Below are positions 50,706 through 58,512 of a stretch of DNA of 58,512 nucleotides, piece after piece. The notes below the pieces were generated by a model, which was not told the DNA's origin, did not search any database, and saw only the letters and a list, made by a program, of their open reading frames with translations. The stretch comes from Chromobacterium vaccinii (GTDB lineage Bacteria > Pseudomonadota > Gammaproteobacteria > Burkholderiales > Chromobacteriaceae), in contig NZ_JZJL01000032.1 in NCBI RefSeq assembly GCF_000971335.1, positions 1 to 58,512 of the forward strand, in the 5' to 3' direction. Both the position numbers and the translations under genes were made by a program. Numbering within the stretch: position 1 is the stretch's first letter; each line of letters begins with the position of its first letter.

Positions 50706-50737
50706 GCGCGGGCCTCTGCCCATTGGAGAACGCAACG

Positions 50738-51859
50738 ATGAAACTGGAATTTCCGCAGCGCAAGCTGCTCGCCGCCGCCTGCGCCCTGCTGGCGCTGGCG
50801 GGCGGCGCCCAGGCCGGCGACGCCTTCCTGGCCGGCATCAAGCGCCACACCGTCTTGACCAACACCGTGCCGGACAACGGCGACCAGAACCCGTACGCCA
50901 TCGTCGTCTCGCCGATCACTTCCGGCAAGATCAAGGCCGGCGACGTGCTGGTGGACAACTTCAACAACGCCGCCAACCTGCAAGGCATGGGCAGCACCAT
51001 CGTCGACTACCACCCGGACAGCAAGAGCCTGACGCTGTTCGCGCAGATTCCGCGCACGCTGGCGCAGTGCCCGGGCGGCGTCGGCCTGTCCACCGCGATG
51101 GCGGTGCTGAAGAGCGGCTGGGTGATCGTCGGCAGCACGCCCAGCAACGACGGCACCACCGACACCAAGGGCGCCGGCTGCCTGATGGTGCTGGACACCG
51201 AAGGCAAGCTGGTGGACGTGTGGTCCGGCCCGGACATCAACGATCCCTGGGGCAATATGGCGGTGATAGACAACGGCGACAAAGCCACGCTGTTCGTCAG
51301 CAACGCCGGCTTCGGCGTCGGCAGCGCCAAGGGCGCGCCGCCGGTGATCAACCTGGCCACCGTGCTCAGGCTGGATCTGGAGATCCCGGCCGGCAAGCTG
51401 CCCAGGATCGCGGGCCGCACCGTCGTCGCCAGCGGCTTCGGCGAGCAGGCCGACAAGGGCGTGTTCCTGATCGGCCCCACCGGCCTGGTCTACGGCAAGG
51501 ACGACAAGCTCTACGTGTCCGACGCGCTGGGCAACCGCATCAGCGAGATCTGGGACGCCGCCAGCCGCACCACCAGCGCCGGCGTCGGCCGCACGCTGAC
51601 CCACGACGGCCTGCTGCTGCGCCCGCTGGCGCTGACCGCCACGCCGCAGGGCCACCTGTTGGCCACCAACGGCTCCAACGGCAAGGTGGTGGAAATCGAC
51701 CCGGCCACCGGCGAACAGCTGGGCGCGCGCTGGATAGACGCCAACAAGGCGCAAACCCCGCCCGGCAACGGCGACCTGTTCGGCATCGCCTTGACGCCGG
51801 AGGGCGACGGCTTCTACTACGTCACCGACGACAACAATAATCTGGTGCTGGCGAAATGA
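50738..51859 (+). CDS. Secreted beta-propeller protein
   Basis: 373 residues from MKLEFPQRKL (GGAGAA upstream); the signal peptide ends at GGAQAGD. The mature protein has repeated blades of the SMP-30/NHL type (NMAVIDNGDKATLFVSNAGF, TGLVYGKDDKLYVSDALGNR, ALTPEGDGFYYVTDDNNNLV). It lies between the porin and the DyP gene and overlaps the latter by four bases. Its role may be to bind or shuttle an iron compound or to be a periplasmic scaffold. No catalytic residue is certain. Confidence 0.78.
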   Translation: MKLEFPQRKLLAAACALLALAGGAQAGDAFLAGIKRHTVLTNTVPDNGDQNPYAIVVSPITSGKIKAGDVLVDNFNNAANLQGMGSTIVDYHPDSKSLTLFAQIPRTLAQCPGGVGLSTAMAVLKSGWVIVGSTPSNDGTTDTKGAGCLMVLDTEGKLVDVWSGPDINDPWGNMAVIDNGDKATLFVSNAGFGVGSAKGAPPVINLATVLRLDLEIPAGKLPRIAGRTVVASGFGEQADKGVFLIGPTGLVYGKDDKLYVSDALGNRISEIWDAASRTTSAGVGRTLTHDGLLLRPLALTATPQGHLLATNGSNGKVVEIDPATGEQLGARWIDANKAQTPPGNGDLFGIALTPEGDGFYYVTDDNNNLVLAK

Positions 51860-53145
51860 GCGATAGCAAAGCACCCAAGCAATCGACCCGGCGCGGCTTT
51901 CTCGCCGGCGGCGGCGCGCTGGCGCTGGCCGGCTGGCTGGGCGGAGCGCCGGGCATAGCCCGCGCGGCGGCCGGCCGCGCCAAGACCGCGCCGGCCAAGG
52001 ACCAGGAGCCCTTCTACGGCCCGCACCAGGGCGGCATCCTCACCCCGCAGCAGCAGAACAGCTACTTCGCCGCCTTCGACCTGGCCGACACCGCCAAGCG
52101 CGAAGACGTGATCGCGCTCTTGAAAGCCTGGACCGACGCCGCCGGCCGCCTGACGCGCGGCCAGCCGGCGCGCGCGCTGAGCAGCCAGGCCCACCAAGCG
52201 CCGCTGGACTCCGGCGAAGCGGTCGGCCTCGCCACCGCGCGGCTGACCCTCACCTTCGGCTTCGGCCCCGGCCTGTTCAGCAAGAACGGCGTGGATCGCT
52301 ACGGCCTGGCCGCGCGCCGGCCGGAAGCGCTGGTGGACTTGCCCAAGTTCAACGGCGACCAGCTGGTGCCGGAGAAGAGCGGCGGCGACTTGTCGATCCA
52401 GGCCTGCGCCGACGATCCGCAGGTGGCCTTCCACGCGGTGCGGCAGCTGGCCGCGCTGGCCGACGGCGTCGCCGCCGTGCGCTGGGCGCAGACCGGCTTC
52501 GCCAGCGGCGCGCCCGGCGGCGGCACCCCGCGCAACCTGATGGGCTTCAAGGACGGCACCAACAACCCGTCGCCGAAAGACCCGGCGCTGATGAGCCAGT
52601 TCGTCTGGGTCGGCGACGAAGGCGGCTGGATGAAGGGCGGCAGCTACCTGGTGGCGCGCCGCATCCGCATCGCGCTGGAACATTGGGACAAGACCGAACT
52701 GGGCTTCCAGCAGGAAGTGGTGGGCCGCTACAAGGACAGCGGCGCGCCGCTGGGCCAGCAGCATGAGTTCGAGCCGCTGAAGCTGGACGCGGTGGACAAG
52801 GACGGCAACCCGGTGATTCCGGACACCGCCCACTCGCGCGTAGCTTCGCCGCAGGAGAACGACGGCGCCCGCATCCTGCGCCGCGCCTACTCGTACAACG
52901 ACGGCGCCAACTTCACCGCCGAGCGCTGGCCGCCCTGGCGCCAGGGCATCGAATACGATGCCGGCCTGTTCTTCCTCGCCTACCAGCGCGACCCGCGCAC
53001 CGGCTTCATCCGCATCAACAAGAAGCTGGCGGCGATGGACATGATGAACCAGTACATCACCCACGTGGCCAGCGCCGTCTTCGCCTGCCCGCCCGGCGCG
53101 CGCCCCGGCGGCCATATCGGCGAAACGCTGTTCGCCGGCCTGTAA
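51856..53145 (+). CDS. efeB: Tat-exported DyP-type peroxidase, EfeB-like
   Basis: 429 residues with a twin-arginine signal (STRRGFLAGGG, residues 10-20). The heme-binding DyP signature GFKDGTNNP (GxxDG) lies around 230-240, and the proximal heme-His region is AHSRVASPQENDGARILRRA (about 325-345). DyP/EfeB is a periplasmic peroxidase that also extracts iron from heme (deferrochelatase activity reported for EfeB). The start overlaps the propeller gene by ATGA. Its position upstream of FbpABC suggests that it prepares iron for import. EfeU and EfeO are not present. Confidence 0.9.
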   Translation: MSDSKAPKQSTRRGFLAGGGALALAGWLGGAPGIARAAAGRAKTAPAKDQEPFYGPHQGGILTPQQQNSYFAAFDLADTAKREDVIALLKAWTDAAGRLTRGQPARALSSQAHQAPLDSGEAVGLATARLTLTFGFGPGLFSKNGVDRYGLAARRPEALVDLPKFNGDQLVPEKSGGDLSIQACADDPQVAFHAVRQLAALADGVAAVRWAQTGFASGAPGGGTPRNLMGFKDGTNNPSPKDPALMSQFVWVGDEGGWMKGGSYLVARRIRIALEHWDKTELGFQQEVVGRYKDSGAPLGQQHEFEPLKLDAVDKDGNPVIPDTAHSRVASPQENDGARILRRAYSYNDGANFTAERWPPWRQGIEYDAGLFFLAYQRDPRTGFIRINKKLAAMDMMNQYITHVASAVFACPPGARPGGHIGETLFAGL

Positions 53146-53169
53146 CCCCCGCTTGCAAAGGAAAGACAA

Positions 53170-54174
53170 ATGAACACCAAGAAACTGATCGCCGCGCTGC
53201 TCGCCGGCGGCCTGCTGGCGGCCAGCCAGCTCTCGCTCGCCGCCAGCCTGGTGCTGTACAACGCCCAGCACCCGCAGACGGTGAAGCTCTTGGCAGACGA
53301 CTTCGAGAAGATGAGCGGCATCGGCGTCAAGATCCGCTCCGGCGAAGGACCGGAGCTGTCGGCCCAGCTGCTGGCCGAGGGCAAGGCCTCGCCGGCCGAC
53401 GTCTACTTCGCTTCCAACTCGCCCGAGCTGATGCTGCTGGAAGGCAAGCAGATGCTGGCCAAGCTGCCGGCCGCCACCCTGTCGCCCATCCCGGCGCGCT
53501 TCAGCTCGCCGCAGGGCGAGTGGGTGGGCGTGATGGCGCGCGAAAACGTGCTGGTCTTCAACACCAAGCTGGCCGCCGGCGCCCAGATGCCGGCCTCGAT
53601 GATGGATCTGGCCAAGCCGCAATGGAAGGGCAAGCTGGCCATCGCCCCGTCCGACGGCGACTTCCTGCCGCTGGTCAGCGCGGTGCGCGCGCTGAAGGGC
53701 GAGCCGGCGACGCTGGCCTGGCTGAAGGGCCTGCGCGACAACGCCCAGACCTTCGACGACAACGAGGGCGTGGTGGCGGCGGTGAACCGCGGCGGCGTCG
53801 CCGTCGGCATCATCAACAACTACTACTGGACCCGCCTGCAGATGCAACTGGGCAGCAAGGGCATGCACAGCCAGCTCTACCACTTCGGCAATGCCGACGT
53901 CGGCGCGCTGATCAACGTGTCCGGCGCCGGCATCCTGAAAACCGCGCGCAACGCCGACGCGGCGCACAAGTTCCTGGCTTACCTGGTCAGCCCGCGCGCC
54001 CAGCAGCTGATCGCCAAGAGCAACATCTCGTTTGAATACCCGCTGCTGCCCAGCGTGGCCCCGGCCCCGCAGCTGAAGCCCTTCAACCAGCTGAACCCGC
54101 CGCCGCTGGACATGCAGAAGCTGGGCGACGACAGCCAGTCGGCCAAGCTGCTGCGCCAGGCGGGGCTGCTGTAA
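53170..54174 (+). CDS. fbpA: Ferric iron-binding periplasmic protein
   Basis: 334 residues with a Sec signal peptide ending at LSLAA. It matches the FbpA/FutA type: LVLYNAQHPQTVKLLADDF, ASPADVYFASNSPELMLLEG, WVGVMARENVLVFNTKL. The twin tyrosines in GIINNYYWTRLQ (Tyr218-Tyr219) are the conserved ferric ligands. It delivers Fe(III) to FbpB. It starts 24 bases after the DyP stop. Confidence 0.92.
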   Translation: MNTKKLIAALLAGGLLAASQLSLAASLVLYNAQHPQTVKLLADDFEKMSGIGVKIRSGEGPELSAQLLAEGKASPADVYFASNSPELMLLEGKQMLAKLPAATLSPIPARFSSPQGEWVGVMARENVLVFNTKLAAGAQMPASMMDLAKPQWKGKLAIAPSDGDFLPLVSAVRALKGEPATLAWLKGLRDNAQTFDDNEGVVAAVNRGGVAVGIINNYYWTRLQMQLGSKGMHSQLYHFGNADVGALINVSGAGILKTARNADAAHKFLAYLVSPRAQQLIAKSNISFEYPLLPSVAPAPQLKPFNQLNPPPLDMQKLGDDSQSAKLLRQAGLL

Positions 54175-55794
54175 ATGAACGCCGCGGTCCTGCGCCTGGC
54201 CGCCGGCGCCCGTCGGCGGCCGCTGGGCCTCACCGCCTGCGCCGCGCTGGCGGCCGCGCTGGTGCTGCTGCCGCTGGGCTTCACGCTGTGGCAGGCGATC
54301 AGCTACGGCGGCGGCGCCGCCGCCGAGCTGCTGTTCCGCCCCATCGTCGCCCGGCTGGCCGGCAACACCGTCTTGATCGTGCTGGCCAGCACCGCCAGCT
54401 GCGCCGCGGCAGGCACCGCCTCGGCCTGGCTGGTGGAGCGCACCCGGCTGCCGGGCCACAAGCTGTGGGCGCTGCTGTGCGTCGCGCCGCTGGCGATTCC
54501 GCCCTTCATCACCAGCTTCGCCTGGGTGTCCATCAGCCCGGAGCTGCAGGGTTTCTGGGGCGCCTGGCTGGTGCTGACCACCGCCTACACGCCGCTGGTC
54601 TACCTGCCGGTGTCGGCGGTGCTGCGCAATATGGACCCGGCGCTGGAGGAAACCGCGCGCGCGCTGGGCCTGTCGCCATGGTCCTGTTTCCTGCGGGTGA
54701 CGCTGCCGCAGCTGAAGCCGGCGCTGTTGGGCGGCATGCTGCTGGTGGCGCTGTCCACCCTGTCCGAGTTCGGCGCCTTCATGCTGCTGCACTTCCACAC
54801 CTTCACCACCGAGATCTACGCCGAATACCGCGCCAGCTTCGACAGCGCCGGCGCTTCGCTGTTGGCCAGCGTGCTGATGGCGGCCGGCGTGCTGATCCTG
54901 CTGGCCGAGCTGCGCGTGCGCGGCCAGGGCCGCTACCAGCGGCTGGACCGCGGCGCGCGGCGCGCCGCCGGCCGGCTGGAGCTGGGCTGGATACGCTGGC
55001 CGGCGCTGGCCTGGCTGCTGCTGCAGGCATCCGCCACGCTGCTGGTGCCCATCGCCACCATCCTGTACTGGACGCTGCAGCCGGGCGCGGACGCAGTGAC
55101 GCCGGCCGAGGTGTCGCCGCAGTTGCTGCTGTCCGCCGCCGCCTCTTCGCTGGTCCTGGGCCTGTCCGCCGCTGCGCTGACCACGCTGCTGGCGCTGCCG
55201 CTGGGCTACCTGCTGGCGCGCCATCCGGGCAGGCTGGCCCACCTGCTGGAACGGGTGGTGTATCTGGCCCAGGGCGTGCCCGGCATCGTCATCGCGCTGG
55301 CGCTGGTCAACCTGGCCATCCAGTGGCTGAAACCCTTGTACCAGACCGCGGCCATGCTGGCCTTGGCCTACGCCATCATGTTTTTGCCGCTGGCCCTGGT
55401 CAGCGTCAGGAGCGCGCTGCTGCAGGCGGAAAGCCGGCTGGAGGAGCTGGCGCGCTCGCTGGGGCTCAACTGGTGGCAATCGCTGTGGCGGGTGGTGCTG
55501 CCGCTGGCCGCCCCCGGCCTGGGCGCCGCCGCCAGCCTGGTGTTCATCTCGGTGATCACCGAACTGACCGCCACCCTGCTGCTGGCGCCGATAGGCACCG
55601 AGACGCTGGCCACCCAGGTATGGGCCGACACCGCGGCGCTGGCCTTCGCCGCCGCCGCGCCGTACGCGGCCATCCTGATCGCGCTGTCGCTGTCCGCCAC
55701 CTGGCTCTTGATGTCCTGCCTGGGACGCGGCGCGGTGCTGGGCGGCCAGGCGCAACCATGGAATCAACAGGAAGAGCCGCCATGTCGGAACTGA
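54175..55794 (+). CDS. fbpB: Ferric iron ABC transporter, permease FbpB
   Basis: 539 residues, a fused double permease with about 12 membrane helices and two EAA loops (LEETARALGLSPWSCFLRVT and LEELARSLGLNWWQSLWRVV). The start ATG directly follows the fbpA stop. Each half is of the same type as bacterial ferric permeases (FbpB/CysT-like). It overlaps fbpC by 13 bases. Confidence 0.93.
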   Translation: MNAAVLRLAAGARRRPLGLTACAALAAALVLLPLGFTLWQAISYGGGAAAELLFRPIVARLAGNTVLIVLASTASCAAAGTASAWLVERTRLPGHKLWALLCVAPLAIPPFITSFAWVSISPELQGFWGAWLVLTTAYTPLVYLPVSAVLRNMDPALEETARALGLSPWSCFLRVTLPQLKPALLGGMLLVALSTLSEFGAFMLLHFHTFTTEIYAEYRASFDSAGASLLASVLMAAGVLILLAELRVRGQGRYQRLDRGARRAAGRLELGWIRWPALAWLLLQASATLLVPIATILYWTLQPGADAVTPAEVSPQLLLSAAASSLVLGLSAAALTTLLALPLGYLLARHPGRLAHLLERVVYLAQGVPGIVIALALVNLAIQWLKPLYQTAAMLALAYAIMFLPLALVSVRSALLQAESRLEELARSLGLNWWQSLWRVVLPLAAPGLGAAASLVFISVITELTATLLLAPIGTETLATQVWADTAALAFAAAAPYAAILIALSLSATWLLMSCLGRGAVLGGQAQPWNQQEEPPCRN

Positions 55795-56882
55795 AGATAG
55801 AGAAGCTGGGCAAACGCTTCGGCGCGCACCGGGTGCTGGACGACATCAGCCTCACCGTGGAGCAAGGCTCGCTGCTGGCGCTGCTGGGCCCGTCCGGCAG
55901 CGGCAAGACCACGCTGCTGCGGCTGTTGTGCGGCTTCGAGCGCTGCGACGAGGGCAGCATCGTCATCGGCGGCAAGCTGGTCAGCAGCCCGCTGCTGCAC
56001 CTGCCGCCGGAAAAACGCCAGATCGGCTACGTGCCGCAGGAAGGCGCGCTGTTTCCCCACCTGTCGGTGGCCGACAACATCGTGTTCGGCCTGCCGCGCG
56101 CCGAGCGCCGCGAACGGCGCCGGGTGGCGGAGCTGCTGGACATGGTGGGCCTGCCGGCCGATTTCGCCGGCCGCGCGCCACAGCAGCTGTCCGGCGGCCA
56201 GCAACAGCGGGTCGCCTTGGCGCGCGCGCTGGCGCCCAAGCCGGCTCTGGTGCTGCTGGACGAGCCCTTCTCCGCGCTGGATGCCGCGCTGCGCGCCGAA
56301 ACCCGTCAGGCGGTGGCCGACGCGCTGGCCGCCAGCGGCACTACCGCGCTGATGGTCACCCACGATCAGGCCGAGGCGCTGACCATGGGCCGCCGGGTGG
56401 CGGTGTTGTGGCAAGGCCGGCTGCTGCAGGTGGCCGCGCCGCTGGCGCTGTACCAGCGCCCGGCCAGCCCGGAACTGGCGGACTTCGTCGGCGACGCCGT
56501 GCTGCTGCCCGGCCGCGCCCACGGCGGCGAAGCGCAATGCGCGCTGGGACGGCTGCCGCTGCTGGACGGCATGCCGCAGGGAGACGTGACCGTGCTGCTG
56601 CGCCCGGAACAGATCCGCCTGCTGCCGGCCGGCGACGCCGGCGTGCAGGCCAGGGTGCTGGACATCAGCTTCTATGGCCACGACGCCAGCGTGCGGCTGG
56701 TACTGGACGACGGCGGCCTGCTCGCCGCCCGCGTCCCCGGCCACCGCTGCCCGCAGCCGGGCGAGGCTGTCGCGTTGCAGGTGGAAGGCGAGGCGGCCTG
56801 TTTCGCGGCGGCCGGCAGTTCAAGCAGCGGCGGCGGCATCGCCACGACTCGCTTGCAGCACAGCCCGGCCTTGTTTCGGTAG
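55782..56882 (+). CDS. fbpC: Ferric iron ABC transporter, ATPase FbpC
   Basis: 366 residues from MSELKIEKLGKRFGAHRVLD, AGGAAG upstream. Walker A GPSGSGKTTLLRLLCG, Q-loop YVPQEGALFPHLSVADNIVF, signature QQLSGGQQQRVALARALAP and Walker B LVLLDEPFSALDA are all intact. A C-terminal TOBE-like regulatory domain follows (VTVLLRPEQIRLLPAGDAG, AQVLDISFYGHDASVRL-like). It powers iron uptake. The last gene of the operon. Confidence 0.94.
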   Translation: MSELKIEKLGKRFGAHRVLDDISLTVEQGSLLALLGPSGSGKTTLLRLLCGFERCDEGSIVIGGKLVSSPLLHLPPEKRQIGYVPQEGALFPHLSVADNIVFGLPRAERRERRRVAELLDMVGLPADFAGRAPQQLSGGQQQRVALARALAPKPALVLLDEPFSALDAALRAETRQAVADALAASGTTALMVTHDQAEALTMGRRVAVLWQGRLLQVAAPLALYQRPASPELADFVGDAVLLPGRAHGGEAQCALGRLPLLDGMPQGDVTVLLRPEQIRLLPAGDAGVQARVLDISFYGHDASVRLVLDDGGLLAARVPGHRCPQPGEAVALQVEGEAACFAAAGSSSSGGGIATTRLQHSPALFR

Positions 56883-56927
56883 GGAAAGTGAGGCTTATCT
56901 TCAACAGAGAACGGCGCTAGTACTTGT

Positions 56928-56957
56928 AAAAAAGCTCCCGAATGGGAAGGCTTTTTT
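56928..56957 (+). terminator. Terminator of the iron operon
   Basis: AAAAAAGC (56928-56935) and TCCC pair with GGGA and GCTTTTTT (56950-56957) with a two-base bulge. The T-run is six long. It is 46 bases after fbpC. Confidence 0.85.
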
Positions 56958-57005
56958 GTTCTGATCACTATTAGTCCTACTACTATGCAGGCTCTGAGTA
57001 CCCAG

Positions 57006-57137
57006 TTACTTCTTCTTTGGATCGTGGACTGGCAGTGTCGGATGCTTTGGTGCGTTCGGCGGGTCTACATGCCGGCGACGATCATCCGTCCCATCTTCCT
57101 TCTTCGGTTTCGGACCAGGTTTGATAGCGCTTAGCAT
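57006..57137 (-). CDS. Small Pro/Lys-rich protein
   Basis: 43 residues: MLSAIKPGPKPKKEDGTDDR, RRHVDPPNAPKHPTLPVHDP, KKK. The reading frame is closed by TAA at 57006. GGGAGAG lies about ten bases before the ATG. The protein has no hydrophobic segment, and repeated Pro and basic residues suggest a disordered, nucleic acid- or membrane-surface-binding peptide. The stretch on either side (56958-57005, 57138-57329) shows nothing else. No homologue comes to mind, so it may be spurious. Confidence 0.42.
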   Translation of the reverse strand: MLSAIKPGPKPKKEDGTDDRRRHVDPPNAPKHPTLPVHDPKKK

Positions 57138-57329
57138 TCTGACTCTCTCCCATTTTCAGCCATGGCGGCTGCTGTCCATAGATAGATATCAGCCTTCTAC
57201 AATTCAAGATTATAGGTAGTGAAACGTAGGCTGGACTGAATACAATGAAGCCCAACATTTACCGAGATACTCATCAGAAATCCTATTAGGTTGGACTTCG
57301 CAAGCTCAGCCCAAGCTACTCTCCTTAAT

Positions 57330-58097
57330 TCATTGAGCCGCTTTGTCAGTCAGCCTGTACTTTTTCTTGAGTTCCATAACCAAAGGCTGGTTTTTGGCAA
57401 GAAATTCATTGAATTGCTTGATTACATCGCCTTGCCGGATGCTGGAAAGAGAAAAATCACTGCTTTCAAAGGGAAGCTTTCTATCAAAGACTAGCGCGCC
57501 TGGCTTGTGGACAATCTCATCAAGGTAATAATTGATGACTATCGGACTGGCATAGACGGCATCGTAGTGTCCAGTCATCCCCAAACTGATCACCTTGCTG
57601 AATGAATCCTCCTGATAGACCCGGATGGTTCCATTATTGATCTTTTGCCGCATGGCCTGCTCAAAAGGCCAAGGCGTGAACCCCCGCATGGTCACGATGG
57701 TTTTAAGGGAAGCCGGTGATAGCTGGTCCACTTTCTCCGGCTTCACTAGCAACCCTTCAATCACATTCACGACTGGATCGCTATAGAGGACGGATTTTCC
57801 TTTTTTCAGATCAGCTTGCCAATGCGGGTTGTCTGGATATTTGAAATCAATCGAACTGTCGTTCAGAAATGTATGGAATAACCTTGAAACCGGAAGTGGC
57901 GTATAAATAAATGAATGGCCGGATTGCTTTGCAAATGCATCAAGCAAATCCCTGCCATACCCGGAAAATTTTCCATTGATGCAGCTATGCAGCGGATAAT
58001 AGTCAATCTCTTCTACGCCCACGACAAATGAGCTGGCAGCAGCAGTGCCAATGAATGCCATACAAAGGAGTGCCATTGATATTGATGTCAATTTCAT
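57330..58097 (-). CDS. Third orphan periplasmic amino-acid-binding-type protein
   Basis: 255 residues from MKLTSISMAL; the Sec signal peptide ends near GTAAASS. SBP_bac_3-like segments are VVGVEEIDYYPLHSCINGKF and SGYGRDLLDAFAKQSGHSFI, with a possible disulphide-forming Cys in SCING. It is AT-richer than most of the window, and no ABC transporter is adjacent. The ribosome site is weak. The ligand is unknown. It may be a horizontally acquired or fast-evolving relative of the two proteins at 36.3-38.2 kb. Confidence 0.8.
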   Translation of the reverse strand: MKLTSISMALLCMAFIGTAAASSFVVGVEEIDYYPLHSCINGKFSGYGRDLLDAFAKQSGHSFIYTPLPVSRLFHTFLNDSSIDFKYPDNPHWQADLKKGKSVLYSDPVVNVIEGLLVKPEKVDQLSPASLKTIVTMRGFTPWPFEQAMRQKINNGTIRVYQEDSFSKVISLGMTGHYDAVYASPIVINYYLDEIVHKPGALVFDRKLPFESSDFSLSSIRQGDVIKQFNEFLAKNQPLVMELKKKYRLTDKAAQ

Positions 58098-58240
58098 TTT
58101 GCACCGCACAGTCACATCCATTTGCATTAAACAACGCGAACAACCCCACCTGCTTAGAACTTGCTTATTGTTTATTACTTTAGAGCAAATAGCCAAACTC
58201 TGGCCCAGGAAATAGCTGGCTGCCCACTCTGCGCAGGCAA

Positions 58241-58512
58241 CTACTCCCGCGCAAACCCAAGCACGCCTCTTCCCATTGCATTCCCCGCCGCCAAGGGGTT
58301 CGGCATCCAGGCGGTGAAGACTTCCAGCGCGTCGCCGTCGAGCTTGTAGAAACGCTGCTGCTCGGTGCCGTTCCAGGCCTCGTTCCAGCAGGTATCCACC
58401 TTGACGATGAAGCTGTCCCCATCCATCCGATACCGTCCGGTATAGGCCATCAAGGTACGGAACAGCGCCGCCTGTTGCGCGTCGGCGCTCCCCGGCTCCC
58501 GCTCCTTGGCAG
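58241..58512 (-). CDS. Lipocalin-like domain protein (partial)
   Basis: The open frame runs to the window end, so the N-terminus is missing; 89 codons plus the stop remain. The visible end reads LMAYTGRYRMDGDSFIVKVD, then TCWNEAWNGTEQQRFYKLDG, DALEVFTAWMP and GRGVLGFARE. It matches the small lipocalin-like domain family (antiparallel barrel, cytoplasmic or secreted, function unknown). The ATG at 58450 inside it is not the true start. Confidence 0.7.
   Translation of the reverse strand, partial: AKEREPGSADAQQAALFRTLMAYTGRYRMDGDSFIVKVDTCWNEAWNGTEQQRFYKLDGDALEVFTAWMPNPLAAGNAMGRGVLGFARE

Noticed and set aside
51817-55767. Very long minus-strand open frame opposite the iron operon (over 1300 codons)
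   Set aside because: It mirrors the third-position bias of the plus-strand genes; its Gln/Arg/Gly-rich low-complexity sequence has no recognisable domain.
54288-55781. Open frame continuing upstream of fbpC as one large protein
   Set aside because: The part before 55782 is out-of-frame fbpB; fbpC has its own ribosome site and overlaps fbpB by 13 bases.

Overview
The window reads as a gene-dense, GC-rich chromosome segment of a Gram-negative betaproteobacterium, most likely Neisseriales/Chromobacteriaceae (Chromobacterium-like). The basis is codon use, outer-membrane and periplasmic proteins, an aru-type arginine succinyltransferase operon, ackA-pta, tex and hrpA; the genus is an inference and I have no alignment to prove it. 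There are 51 supportable genes, no rRNA or tRNA, no CRISPR array, and no intact insertion sequence or phage. Two stretches (about 9.5-10.7 kb and 56.9-58.2 kb) are visibly AT-richer than the rest.

Layout. 0.2-5.6 kb (minus): tex, a STAS-like protein, a DMT exporter, a secreted protein and an orphan Rieske oxygenase with a recognisable promoter. 5.9-9.5 kb (plus): a long structured leader followed by ackA-pta (acetate overflow/assimilation), ended by a strong terminator. 9.6-11.5 kb (minus): an AT-rich orphan secreted protein and a HAD phosphatase, divergent from a DeoR regulator with repeated TTGTGCA-type operator elements between them. 12.5-15.1 kb: a six-helix chemoreceptor and a membrane protein. 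15.1-18.3 kb (minus): two overlapping sensor-kinase genes and a NarL-type response regulator. The upstream kinase keeps the ATP site but has Arg instead of the phosphoacceptor His; the downstream one keeps His but has lost the ATP site. 18.5-22.1 kb: an outer-membrane barrel, an AhpD-like protein, a PEP mutase/isocitrate lyase-family protein and a divergent MocR regulator.

22.1-24.1 kb is a zinc-starvation unit: Zur-like boxes, a DUF1826 protein and a ZigA/CobW-type GTPase that is broken by a frameshift. Then come hrpA, a degenerate HD-GYP protein, two tandem alkaline phosphatases (one a lipoprotein) with a third secreted protein, an AraC regulator divergent from an MFS exporter, a small membrane protein, a YdcF-like protein and two divergent orphan periplasmic binding proteins.

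38.4-48.8 kb (minus) holds amino-acid genes: livHMGF (without a binding protein) and aruCFGDB (arginine to glutamate via succinylated intermediates, without aruE). A small unknown gene lies between them. 49.1-56.9 kb (plus) is an iron operon behind a Fur-box promoter: OprB-type porin, secreted beta-propeller, Tat-exported DyP peroxidase (EfeB-like) and a ferric ABC transporter (FbpABC). It gives a plausible route from outer membrane to periplasmic peroxidase to inner-membrane import. The window ends with a tiny Pro/Lys-rich ORF, a third orphan binding protein and a lipocalin-like gene cut by the window edge.

The most notable candidate for an undescribed system is the complementary pair of degenerate histidine kinases. 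Next are the ackA leader RNA, a possible alternative-hairpin switch ahead of the alkaline phosphatases, and the Fur-controlled porin-propeller-peroxidase-FbpABC operon.
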